Positions 15,935 to 22,133 of a stretch of 31,670 bases of DNA are shown here, one piece after another. This stretch comes from Caldifarciminota bacterium (GTDB taxonomy: Bacteria > Hydrothermota > Tepidihabitantia > SM23-42), in contig JAGMEL010000036.1 in the NCBI GenBank assembly GCA_023128195.1, positions 1 through 31,670 on the forward strand, read 5' to 3'. The notes beneath the pieces were generated by a model. It was given only the letters and a program-made list of their open reading frames with translations. It made no database searches and was not told the DNA's origin. The translations under genes and the position numbers were made by a program. The stretch's first letter is position 1; each line of letters begins with the position of its first letter.

Positions 15935-16033
15935 CCCCGTTAGATAAAACAAATTATTAGAGATATACACATTATAGTATTTTCATAAGCCTATAAATGT
16001 TTCAAAAATAAATTAGACGCATATCTAACGGGG
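15935..16033. repeat. 99-bp element with 12-bp inverted ends
   Basis: Perfect ends CCCCGTTAGATA (15935-15946) and TATCTAACGGGG (16022-16033) enclose 75 AT-rich bases without an ORF. It resembles a small MITE-like or palindromic unit. Flanking DNA (15830-15930, 16035-16060) holds degenerate CTAAATCCGAA-like and TTCGAATTTAGAATTT strings that are also partly inverted. The 15797-16061 gap holds nothing else apart from the larE promoter. Confidence 0.7.
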
Positions 16034-16061
16034 TGAATGTTTCGTGCTTCGAATTTAGAAT

Positions 16062-16328
16062 TTATTGAATAAGGTATGGTAAAAACTCCTCACTAACTGG
16101 TGGTTGTTTCACCCAGCGAACGAGTTCATCTTTGTTCTCAAAGATTATAACAGTGGGGACGTCAGCAACTTCATGAAATGCCCCTTCAGCTAAACCGTCG
16201 ACAGTTTCCATATCGAAATATTGTACTTCAGCACTAAAGTTTTTTTTCTCTTTGAAATACATTATTTTATTATGTGCATCCTTACAGACCGGGCAAGTAG
16301 ATTTGCCAAATATGTAAACTTTTTTCAT
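16062..16328 (-). CDS. Small thioredoxin-fold (glutaredoxin-like) protein
   Basis: Cytoplasmic thioredoxin-fold protein of 88 residues. The redox motif is CPVC (12-15) after the first strand KKVYIFGKST. The conserved cis-proline loop is VADVPTVIIF (about 55-64). It is shorter than thioredoxin and lacks its WCGPC. It may be a glutaredoxin-like or NrdH-like disulfide reductase, possibly a partner for the thiol enzymes here such as the FTR domain; that link is speculative. ATG 16328 has a GAGGAGG site. Its leader is about 90 bases. Confidence 0.85.
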   Translation of the reverse strand: MKKVYIFGKSTCPVCKDAHNKIMYFKEKKNFSAEVQYFDMETVDGLAEGAFHEVADVPTVIIFENKDELVRWVKQPPVSEEFLPYLIQ

Positions 16329-16425
16329 TAAACCTCCTCAAAGATGTCAAATACCCAAATACCTAAAAATCCTTAACAAAGCACCAATATAATTCATTAT
16401 AGTGTCTTTTTAATTTTAATACACT

Positions 16426-16453
16426 ATTGTAATCATAATAAATTAATTGTCAA
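16426..16453 (-). promoter_or_regulatory. Promoter of the thioredoxin-fold gene
   Basis: TTGACA (16453-16448), 16-base spacer, TACAAT (16431-16426). The leader to ATG 16328 is about 90 bases and ends with a strong Shine-Dalgarno site. Confidence 0.65.
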
Positions 16454-16541
16454 GATGTAAATGAGTTCCCTAAAATTAATTCTAGAAAACTTGATGACAG
16501 AGATTAGAAATCGATTACAGGGATACTTTCAATAAATTTTA

Positions 16542-16569
16542 TTGACTAACTAAAGGTATTGAGTATAAT
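16542..16569 (+). promoter_or_regulatory. Promoter of the M48 protease gene (leaderless)
   Basis: TTGACT (16542-16547), 16-base spacer, TATAAT (16564-16569). ATG 16575 comes only five bases later, so the transcript should start at the initiation codon. Confidence 0.72.
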
Positions 16570-16574
16570 CACCG

Positions 16575-17717
16575 ATGAAAGAAAATAAGATGCACCCGTT
16601 GATTGATAAAGAAAAACAAAATTTGGCAAAGAAGTATCATAAAGACCACTTAAAATTGAATATTATTTCATATATCATCTCTGCAGTATTTTTGTTTGCC
16701 TTATTATATTTTAATATCTCAAAGAATTTTGTCAGTTTTCTGAATACTTTTTTAGGACCCAGGTTTTTCATTATCTTGATATATTTTATTGGATTATATA
16801 CAATCTATTCCATAATTTCGCTTCCTTTTGCATATATTGAAGGTTATAAAATTGAACACAAGTATGGTTTTTCAACCCAGAATTTTAAGGCATGGTTTAA
16901 TGATTGGCTAAAATCATTTTTTGTCAGTTTTGTTCTCGGCGTCCTTATTTTTGAAGTAATCTATCATATTACAAATATATCACCCAATCTCTGGTGGCTC
17001 TGGCTTTCTGTAATAATGATAATATTTAGTGTGATTCTTGCCAATCTTTTTCCTGTTCTTATCCTGCCTCTTTTTTACAAAACATCGCCAATTGAAGACG
17101 AAGATTTGAAGAAAAGAATAGAAGGAATCTGCGGGAGGATAAAAATAAATCTTCAGGGTATTTTTAGCATTAACCTGAGCAGCAAATCTACAAAAGCAAA
17201 TGCCGCAGTTATTGGGCTTGGTAACACAAAGAAAATTTTGATTGGCGATACGCTTATTGCCGACTATACTGAGGATGAAATTATGTCAGTCCTAACTCAC
17301 GAGATAACCCATTATAAAGAGCATCATATCTGGTGGTTAATTCTCTGGCAGTCCCTGGTAACAGTTGTACTGTTCTATATATTATATCGCATTCATCCTT
17401 TTTTCTATGAATTAGCAGAATTTGAAAAAATAAGTGAAGTCGCTGCATTTCCAATATTCGCCATAATCTTTGCTATCCTTTCTTTTGTGACCCAGCCATT
17501 GACCTCTTCAATATCGAGATTCTATGAACGAAAGGCAGATAAAGGCGCTCTTAACCTGACCAAAGATTCCAAAAGTTTTATAAGCCTGATGGCAAAATTC
17601 TGCAACAAGCAACTTTTGATTGCTTATCCAAATTCATTTATTGAATGGTACAAATATTCCCATCCTTCACCAGGCAACCGCATCAAATTCGCAGAAACCT
17701 GGCAAGCTAAACAATAA
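16575..17717 (+). CDS. M48 family CAAX-prenyl-protease-like zinc metalloprotease
   Basis: Integral membrane zinc protease of 380 residues, Ste24-like. N-terminal helices (about 28-48, 60-85, 115-135, 140-165) precede the catalytic domain. The zinc motif HEITH is at about 241-245 and the third ligand is the Glu of FYERKADKGA (about 315). The family-typical EHKYGFS (about 95-101) and SHPSPGNRI (about 363-371) are present. In bacteria such proteases handle membrane protein quality or peptide processing. It is monocistronic; the ArsR-type gene follows 94 bases later behind its own promoter. A second in-frame ATG five codons in could also serve as the start. Confidence 0.93.
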   Translation: MKENKMHPLIDKEKQNLAKKYHKDHLKLNIISYIISAVFLFALLYFNISKNFVSFLNTFLGPRFFIILIYFIGLYTIYSIISLPFAYIEGYKIEHKYGFSTQNFKAWFNDWLKSFFVSFVLGVLIFEVIYHITNISPNLWWLWLSVIMIIFSVILANLFPVLILPLFYKTSPIEDEDLKKRIEGICGRIKINLQGIFSINLSSKSTKANAAVIGLGNTKKILIGDTLIADYTEDEIMSVLTHEITHYKEHHIWWLILWQSLVTVVLFYILYRIHPFFYELAEFEKISEVAAFPIFAIIFAILSFVTQPLTSSISRFYERKADKGALNLTKDSKSFISLMAKFCNKQLLIAYPNSFIEWYKYSHPSPGNRIKFAETWQAKQ

Positions 17718-17740
17718 TTTTCAGAACTAACCAATTAAGT

Positions 17741-17776
17741 AATTCATTAATTTGCCAATTGGCAAATTAATGAATT
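17741..17776. promoter_or_regulatory. 36-bp perfect palindrome overlapping the ArsR promoter (operator candidate)
   Basis: Half site AATTCATTAATTTGCCAA followed at once by its exact reverse complement. The last two bases form the start of the -35 box. No T-tract follows, so a terminator role is weaker than an operator role, though it could also stop M48 transcription. Autoregulation by the adjacent winged-helix protein is inferred. Confidence 0.75.
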
Positions 17777-17802
17777 GACAAAGTGATAAAATGATGTATA
17801 AT
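17775..17802 (+). promoter_or_regulatory. Promoter of the ArsR-type regulator (near-leaderless)
   Basis: TTGACA (17775-17780), 16-base spacer, TATAAT (17797-17802), nine bases to ATG 17812. An in-frame ATG at 17791 lies inside the promoter and cannot be the start. Confidence 0.8.
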
Positions 17803-17811
17803 GGTTTTATA

Positions 17812-18117
17812 ATGAGAAGAGTACCGGAGTTGCATTATCGAAGTTCAAGGATCTTTAGGGTTTTAGGTAATCCAACAGCTTATCAAATTATCAAGTCACT
17901 TGGCAAAGGTAAAAAGAAACCTTCGGAAATTGCCGCGGAACTTAAGTTATCCCCTCCTACAGTCAGCAATACTTTACGAAACTTAAGACAACTCGATTTA
18001 GTTCGTTATGAAAACCTAAAAGACGGCAAGGTATATTTCATCAAGGATGAGATGATTATATCGATTTTAGAGAAAATTGAACTCCTGGTAGAACGTATAA
18101 AAACGCGCGAGTACTAG
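17812..18117 (+). CDS. ArsR-type winged-helix transcriptional regulator
   Basis: DNA-binding protein of 101 residues. A winged helix-turn-helix covers about 10-80: FRVLGNPTAYQIIKSLGKG, then KPSEIAAELKLSPPTVSNTLRNLRQLDLVRY, then a wing ENLKDGKVYFIK. A C-terminal helix (IISILEKIELLVERIKTREY) suits dimerisation. The metal-binding ELCVCD motif of ArsR/SmtB is missing and there are no cysteines, so the signal is not a classical metal. The 36-bp palindrome on its promoter suggests autorepression. Start ATG 17812 is fixed by the promoter position. Targets beyond itself are unknown. Confidence 0.88.
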   Translation: MRRVPELHYRSSRIFRVLGNPTAYQIIKSLGKGKKKPSEIAAELKLSPPTVSNTLRNLRQLDLVRYENLKDGKVYFIKDEMIISILEKIELLVERIKTREY

Positions 18118-18189
18118 ATTAACTGAGTGAATATTTAAAGCGAAAGCGAAGTGCTCCTCGCAATGATATTATGACCTAGTCTCTTTACT

Positions 18190-18320
18190 CTGCAAAAAAG
18201 GAGTCGAGCAAGCTCGCCCCGTGAAATAACAGGTATAATATATCTTTGCGTGTATTATCCGCATTATTGAATTCGTACTGGTCTTCAGTCTTATAATATT
18301 TCACAGGGCTCGACCACTAC
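18190..18320. repeat. Three-way-junction intergenic repeat, copy 3 (partly rearranged)
   Basis: ACTCTGC followed by GTCGAGC-AA-GCTCG (about 18203-18216), then about 58 unrelated bases, then a 47-base block (18274-18320) identical to the 3' end of copy 2 and ending in CCACTAC. It appears to be a deleted or rearranged copy. The 18118-18403 gap consists largely of this and copy 4. Confidence 0.8.
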
Positions 18321-18329
18321 GATGGCAAA

Positions 18330-18381
18330 GTAGTGGCAGAGTTTACTCTGCAAAAAAAAGTCGAGCAAGCTCGACCACTAC
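18330..18381. repeat. Three-way-junction intergenic repeat, copy 4 (52-bp minimal unit)
   Basis: Every base falls in a designed-looking plan. Outer stem GTAGTG/CACTAC; hairpin GCAGAGT-TT-ACTCTGC; an A8 linker; hairpin GTCGAGC-AA-GCTCGAC. The lengths add as 6+16+8+16+6. It is the short form of copies 1-3, which carry extra blocks inside the two hairpin loops. Confidence 0.9.
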
Positions 18382-18403
18382 GACAGCAAAGAGGAATAAT
18401 TAT

Positions 18404-19513
18404 TTAGGATTTTATTGTACGGATGAATTTGTCGATAAAATTGCGCATTGATTCGACGTCTATGCCGAGAGGGAGTTTGCCGTAACATTTAAACCAGTAT
18501 ATTTTGGCTTCAGTATCCTTGCCAAGTTTTTCAAGGGTCAAGGCAAGCAGTCCTTTGGCAATACCGGATCTTTTTAGACCTCCTATTTTTTGTTTTAAGA
18601 GTATTTCCGCATTCAAAAATGAATCCGATGTTACTGCAATTAGCGCATCATAGACTGCCTGGACAAATCCGGTTGTGTCCAGATCACAGGCATTTTTGAT
18701 ATTCTCTAATCCATCTGCATCTCCTGATGCAATTCGAAAAACACCGAGGTTGTAGTAATAAATATAATTGTGTTTATCGTGTTTAATCAAATCGTTAATG
18801 ATTTCGATGGCTTCATCAAACTTTCCAAAAAGATAATAATAAACTGATTTATAGCTTTGCAATGTATTTAAATCAAAGCCATACTGATCAAGGGGCCATG
18901 ATATACCTGAAAAATATTTTAATGATTTTTTGAACCAACTGTTAGCTTCTGTTGTATCATTACTATGGTGGTAAATAATTGCGAGCTCCAGTTCTAAACC
19001 TGTATACTGTTCTGATGCTCTTTGATAATAATTTATTGCATTTTCATAGTTGCCCAGAAAGACACATGCTATGCCGCATTCATAAGAAAAATCGTAATCT
19101 GTTTCTTGAGTATATTTCTGAAAAATTTGTAACATTTTATCATAATTACCTAAGAGACCACATATAAAACCAAGTCTAACGTAAACTGCTTTTTTTTCTG
19201 GATATATTTTCAGTAACTTTTCGAATTTAGTTTTAGCAATGTCAAAGCTGTCCATAGCATAATATATCGCTGCAATTTTATATCTTGCTAAGCTGTAGTC
19301 ACTATTTAATTCCAACGTACGATTAAATTCCTGCAATGCTTCTTCGTATTCTCCTGATGAATAATAGCAAGAACCCAATTTGAAATGAAGCAAGTAATCA
19401 TCTGGATTTTTTTCTATTTCGAGCTTAAGGGAATCCACTGCAGATTGCAAATCTGCATAGCTCAGATTGAAGGCAGCAAATAGAAATATGAGTATTAATA
19501 ACTTTTTACACAT
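18404..19513 (-). CDS. Exported TPR-repeat protein
   Basis: Secreted or periplasmic TPR protein of 369 residues. Signal sequence KKLLILIFLFAAFNLSYA (3-20), then about eight TPR-like helix pairs, for example YLLHFKLGSCYYSSGEYEEA, YSLARYKIAAIYYAMDSFDI and AVYVRLGFICGLLGNYDKML. A longer start at 19552 would place the N-terminus in the upstream terminator, so ATG 19513, which begins the signal peptide, is chosen. No Shine-Dalgarno site is evident. It follows the small membrane protein gene and may rely on read-through. TPR proteins bind other proteins; the partner is unknown. Confidence 0.82.
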   Translation of the reverse strand: MCKKLLILIFLFAAFNLSYADLQSAVDSLKLEIEKNPDDYLLHFKLGSCYYSSGEYEEALQEFNRTLELNSDYSLARYKIAAIYYAMDSFDIAKTKFEKLLKIYPEKKAVYVRLGFICGLLGNYDKMLQIFQKYTQETDYDFSYECGIACVFLGNYENAINYYQRASEQYTGLELELAIIYHHSNDTTEANSWFKKSLKYFSGISWPLDQYGFDLNTLQSYKSVYYYLFGKFDEAIEIINDLIKHDKHNYIYYYNLGVFRIASGDADGLENIKNACDLDTTGFVQAVYDALIAVTSDSFLNAEILLKQKIGGLKRSGIAKGLLALTLEKLGKDTEAKIYWFKCYGKLPLGIDVESMRNFIDKFIRTIKS

Positions 19514-19521
19514 ATTTAGTA

Positions 19522-19549
19522 AAAAGGGCAGGTCTTGCATGACCCGCCC
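19522..19549 (-). terminator. Terminator of the small membrane protein gene
   Basis: On the minus strand GGGCGGGTC (19549-19541), loop ATGCAA, GACCTGCCC (19534-19526) with one G-U pair, then TTTTT. It lies between the stop at 19559 and the TPR gene. Confidence 0.82.
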
Positions 19550-19558
19550 CACAGTTTT

Positions 19559-19903
19559 TTAAGCCTTTGCCTTGAATACGACTGTAGTGAATAATTCAAT
19601 CAAGAATCCATAGATAATGCCCATGACTATTGTACTGATGAAGATAAACATTTCCTTGCCCGGGACATAGAAACCATTGAATGCCATTGGGAGACTGAAT
19701 ATCGCACCTATAACAATGCCATGGAGCCACCATCCCATTTTCAGGACACTAATACCGATTACAAATCCGATTAAAGTTCGGCTGATAATGATTGATAGAA
19801 CCTGAAACCAGGGCATTGGTCCGCCTGATGCAGCAAGCCCCCAGCAGACAAACCCGAAGATCAAACCGAACAGTGTAGCAATAAGTAATCTTTTTGTATT
19901 CAT
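19559..19903 (-). CDS. Small four-helix membrane protein of unknown function
   Basis: 114 residues with four predicted helices: LLIATLFGLIFGFVCWGLAA, VLSIIISRTLIGFVIGISVL, WWLHGIVIGAIFSLPMAF, and FIFISTIVMGIIYGFLIELF. Glycine-rich helices alternate with short polar links (GGPMPW, YVPGKE). I do not recognise a characterised family. ATG 19903 follows a strong AAGGAGGAG site. It has its own promoter and terminator, so it is a single-gene unit ahead of the TPR gene. Confidence 0.8.
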   Translation of the reverse strand: MNTKRLLIATLFGLIFGFVCWGLAASGGPMPWFQVLSIIISRTLIGFVIGISVLKMGWWLHGIVIGAIFSLPMAFNGFYVPGKEMFIFISTIVMGIIYGFLIELFTTVVFKAKA

Positions 19904-19925
19904 TATATCTCCTCCTTATGTTATA

Positions 19926-19953
19926 AGGATATTGAAAAATTTACGTTTGTCAA
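19926..19953 (-). promoter_or_regulatory. Promoter of the small membrane protein gene
   Basis: TTGACA (19953-19948), 16-base spacer, TATCCT (19931-19926). The predicted leader is short and contains the AAGGAGGAG site. Confidence 0.65.
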
Positions 19954-20026
19954 TGCGTCAATGATTGACTTTAAGGGATTTTTTAATTAACTAATGAATA
20001 TAAAATAATTAGACAATCAAGTTATA

Positions 20027-20494
20027 TCACTTAATTTTTAAATTCAACTTTTTTGGATCGTCAATAATTTGCTTGATAAAACGGCAGAATTTTTCTACAT
20101 CAACCAGATTTGTCTGAATAATCTGATACAGTTCCTCCTTGGTAACTTTGTGATAAAAGTGGACTAATCTTATCCGATATCCTGCCATTTTTGCTAAAGC
20201 ATCTTCTGCGAAATTGCGGGGAATGACTTTATACCGTCCTAAGAGTTGGGCAATCTCTTTATATGTTGAAGGTCTTTCACCAGGAGGGATTGAAAGACGA
20301 GAAAGAATATGATTGCCAATATCGAAAATTGCCTCAAGTGCCCGTCTTAAATAGTGCTCGGCAATGGCAAAATTCTCTGCTTCGAGGAACTGATCTAAAG
20401 AAAAATTCTGGAAATTTTGTAATTTCTTAAGGTCAAAGCGTATTTCCGATAATCTTGCCTCAAGTACGTTTTTATTAAGTGGAATCTTTTTCAT
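20027..20494 (-). CDS. hepT: HepT-like HEPN ribonuclease toxin (DUF86)
   Basis: HEPN-domain protein of 155 residues. The RNase motif RxxxxHxY is intact: Arg107, His112, Tyr114 within KMAGYRIRLVHFYHKVT. In characterised MntA-HepT pairs this tyrosine is AMPylated by the partner to block RNase activity. The start ATG 20494 overlaps the end of mntA by four bases, the usual antitoxin-first order. The 155-residue length is slightly above the usual DUF86 length. Confidence 0.88.
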   Translation of the reverse strand: MKKIPLNKNVLEARLSEIRFDLKKLQNFQNFSLDQFLEAENFAIAEHYLRRALEAIFDIGNHILSRLSIPPGERPSTYKEIAQLLGRYKVIPRNFAEDALAKMAGYRIRLVHFYHKVTKEELYQIIQTNLVDVEKFCRFIKQIIDDPKKLNLKIK

Positions 20495-20892
20495 GAAAAT
20501 GTCTCCATTGTTACTTTTTCATATTCTTTTTGTAGTGGTGCAAAGAAAAGATAATCTCTTATTATTCTTTCTTCAAAATTTGCGCGAAATTCTGAATCAG
20601 TTTCCAATAGGATTTTACCTTTATTAATAACTTCAAATTGGAAATTAACTGGCGAAAATTGGAGTAGAGCAATATCAATATTCTCTTTAGGAAATTCTTT
20701 TGAAAATATTTGGTGGAGTTTAGAATAGAGATCAAGACTTTGTTTTTTGATTGGTGAATGAGTAAAGACTATTCCTAAATCAAAATCGCTATTTCGGTTA
20801 TTTATTCCTTCTGCCTTAGAACCATACAAATAGACAATTCCTATTTTAATTGTCTCCAATTTTTTTATCAACCTTGTAGAAAATTTCAACAT
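20491..20892 (-). CDS. mntA: MntA-like minimal nucleotidyltransferase antitoxin
   Basis: Minimal nucleotidyltransferase of 133 residues. The motif GSKAEGINNRNSDFD (24-38) carries Asp36 and Asp38, and a third acidic residue is Asp73 (NIDIALLQ). This is the full catalytic set of MntA, which AMPylates HepT. It is the first gene of the pair. ATG 20892 follows GAGG and a TTGATT-TATAAT promoter. It borders the accessory island that begins at 20893. Confidence 0.88.
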   Translation of the reverse strand: MLKFSTRLIKKLETIKIGIVYLYGSKAEGINNRNSDFDLGIVFTHSPIKKQSLDLYSKLHQIFSKEFPKENIDIALLQFSPVNFQFEVINKGKILLETDSEFRANFEERIIRDYLFFAPLQKEYEKVTMETFS

Positions 20893-20910
20893 TTTTGTGC
20901 CTCTGATAGA

Positions 20911-20938
20911 ATTATATTCAATTCTCTTAAGAAATCAA
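20911..20938 (-). promoter_or_regulatory. Promoter of mntA-hepT
   Basis: TTGATT (20938-20933), 16-base spacer, TATAAT (20916-20911). The leader is about 12 bases with GAGG before ATG 20892. Confidence 0.7.
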
Positions 20939-21038
20939 GCGACATTCATTGTTACCATATTTGTGGGGTATGCGCAAGCAAATTGTCAAAACGATGTACT
21001 TTCAGGAAAATAATTTTTGAGGTTAATAGAACCCCGTC

Positions 21039-21066
21039 TTGACAAACTTCATTTTATTAATATTAT
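21039..21066 (+). promoter_or_regulatory. Strong promoter before a seven-residue ORF
   Basis: TTGACA (21039-21044), 16-base spacer, TATTAT (21061-21066). It drives the 21088 micro-ORF and probably the genes after it. The rest of 20939-21038 shows nothing recognisable. Confidence 0.7.
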
Positions 21067-21087
21067 GACATAAGAGGAGGAGAAGGA

Positions 21088-21111
21088 ATGAAGATTTCCA
21101 GAGATTTTTAG
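21088..21111 (+). CDS. Seven-residue ORF with strong expression signals (leader peptide or decayed gene)
   Basis: ATG 21088 stands seven bases after a perfect AGGAGG and 21 bases after a strong -10 box, but the frame reads MKISRDF and stops at TAG. In the same frame, 25 more codons run without a stop (SSRGLSTFSYSKLCIGVKAG...) to TAA at 21184-21189. This could be a leader peptide for the genes at 21179 and 21254, or the start of a gene cut by a nonsense mutation. The signals are clear; the role is not. Confidence 0.4.
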   Translation: MKISRDF

Positions 21112-21178
21112 TCATCAAGAGGGCTTTCCACCTTTTCGTATTCAAAATTATGTATTGGTGTTAAAGCAGGAGAAGAAA

Positions 21179-21229
21179 ATGGTAAATAAAGATATTTGTA
21201 GTATAAAAAGTTGTGGAAATATTCTTTAA
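21179..21229 (+). CDS. Sixteen-residue ORF MVNKDICSIKSCGNIL
   Basis: Short ORF with GGAGAAG upstream of ATG 21179 and a stop at 21229, lying 24 bases before the Arg/Tyr-rich gene. It has two cysteines. It may be a leader peptide or chance. Support is only the Shine-Dalgarno-like site and position. Confidence 0.25.
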   Translation: MVNKDICSIKSCGNIL

Positions 21230-21253
21230 AAAGAATCAGTAGAGAATACCATA

Positions 21254-21592
21254 ATGAATATAAACAGACATAATCTAAATAAAAAATTAGACAAAATTCA
21301 AGAGACAATAAGAGCAAGGCGATTGAGATATTTAAAAGAATACCGCACAGGTGATGATTATAGAATGCAGCGTGAGGCTTGGTTAAACAAACATCCTAAA
21401 TATTATCAAGAATGGTGTAGAAATAATCCGCATTATTATATAAGTTGGCGCAATAAGAATAGAAGCAACTACAATGAATACCAAAGGCAGTGGCGCAGGA
21501 AGAACCAGGACAGAAGACGGTTCTATATAAGAAACTACATGCGAAGATATCGCAAACGGAATGTAAACAATAAAAAAAATATCCTCTTGTAA
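21254..21592 (+). CDS. Arg/Tyr/Asn-rich basic protein, unknown
   Basis: 112 residues, very basic. An imperfect 11-15 residue repeat runs from about 45 to 105: NKHPKYYQEWCRN, NPHYYISWRNK, NRSNYNEYQRQWRRK, NQDRRRFYIRNYMRR. Repeats with YxxxNR or WRxKN spacing are common in phage and mobile-element proteins of unknown role, and suggest binding to nucleic acid. No catalytic motif is seen. The ribosome site is weak (TAGAG). It sits between the toxin-antitoxin pair and the peptide locus, supporting an accessory nature. Confidence 0.6.
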   Translation: MNINRHNLNKKLDKIQETIRARRLRYLKEYRTGDDYRMQREAWLNKHPKYYQEWCRNNPHYYISWRNKNRSNYNEYQRQWRRKNQDRRRFYIRNYMRRYRKRNVNNKKNILL

Positions 21593-21669
21593 TTTTATTA
21601 ATTTTTTAGTATAAATTTATGAATTATAGTAAAAATTAAAGTTGCATTGTGATAAAAACTGTAGCGCGA

Positions 21670-21816
21670 GCAGATATGGATTTGGTCCTGACCCCTCCAC
21701 CGTGTTTAATGGGGAGACTGAAATAGGGCCATTGAAAAAACTTATAAATTTTTCCTCGGGGGCCAAGTGGGACGTAATGAGTAACCAACTTGAAGCATTA
21801 TCGTTTACGGATCTGC
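21670..21816 (+). ncRNA. Candidate structured leader RNA upstream of the peptide gene
   Basis: Unusually GC-rich islands in an AT-rich gap pair in nested fashion. A closing stem GCAGAT (21670-21675)/ATCTGC (21811-21816) encloses GGTCCT/AGGGCC (with one G-U) and ACGTAATG/CATTA-T-CGT (one bulge). CTCCA/TGGGG or CTCC/GGAG can form inside the first arm. It ends 41 bases before the precursor ATG. I tried to match it to cobalamin, SAM, glycine, TPP, lysine and c-di-GMP riboswitches and T-boxes and found none. It could be a new riboswitch-like or attenuating leader. Confidence 0.4.
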
Positions 21817-21857
21817 ACTAAGCAATTTTTCAAAGGGTTTGTAAAAAAGGAGGAATC

Positions 21858-21986
21858 ATGGCATACAAAGCACCGGATTATACCAAACAAGAGCTGGATG
21901 GTGAAGGAATGGAATTCCTTGCACCAAGCATGATAATTGTTGCTATAGCTATAATAGCTATAGCTGGTGCGCCCTGCTCAGGGTAA
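21858..21986 (+). CDS. Putative RiPP precursor peptide, 42 aa
   Basis: Small ORF with an excellent AAGGAGG site eight bases before ATG 21858. Residues 1-24 (MAYKAPDYTKQELDGEGMEF, then LAPS) are polar and acidic like a leader. DYTKQELDGEG fits the YxxPxLxxxG pattern bound by PqqD-type recognition domains, with Gln in place of Pro. Residues 25-37 are a hydrophobic Ile/Ala run (MIIVAIAIIAIAG), and the end is APCSG. The next gene encodes a PqqD-domain radical SAM enzyme. The Cys is not in a good lipobox, because Pro is at -1. The modification and the cleavage site are unknown. Confidence 0.72.
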   Translation: MAYKAPDYTKQELDGEGMEFLAPSMIIVAIAIIAIAGAPCSG

Positions 21987-21994
21987 TTGAAACG

Positions 21995-22035
21995 AGCCAT
22001 CTATTCGGGGGGTTCCAGGCAAAATTATGGCTTAC
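21995..22035 (+). terminator. Possible attenuator between precursor and maturase
   Basis: AGCCAT (21995-22000) pairs with ATGGCT (22027-22032) around a GGGGGG-containing loop, followed by TACTTTTTATAA. It is a weak stem with a T-run nearby, nine bases after the precursor stop. Partial termination here would make more precursor than enzyme transcript. Confidence 0.35.
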
Positions 22036-22133
22036 TTTTTATAATTCAACAAAGTAGTTGTTGTGTATGGAATCTCCCGAAATATGTTGAATCATTTTTT
22101 GGTGGCAGATTTTATTAAAAGAGGCATATGTAT

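Noticed and set aside
21670..21816. Cobalamin riboswitch upstream of the B12-dependent enzyme.
   Set aside because: The B12-box and the GCCACTG core are not found; only a generic structured-RNA call is kept.
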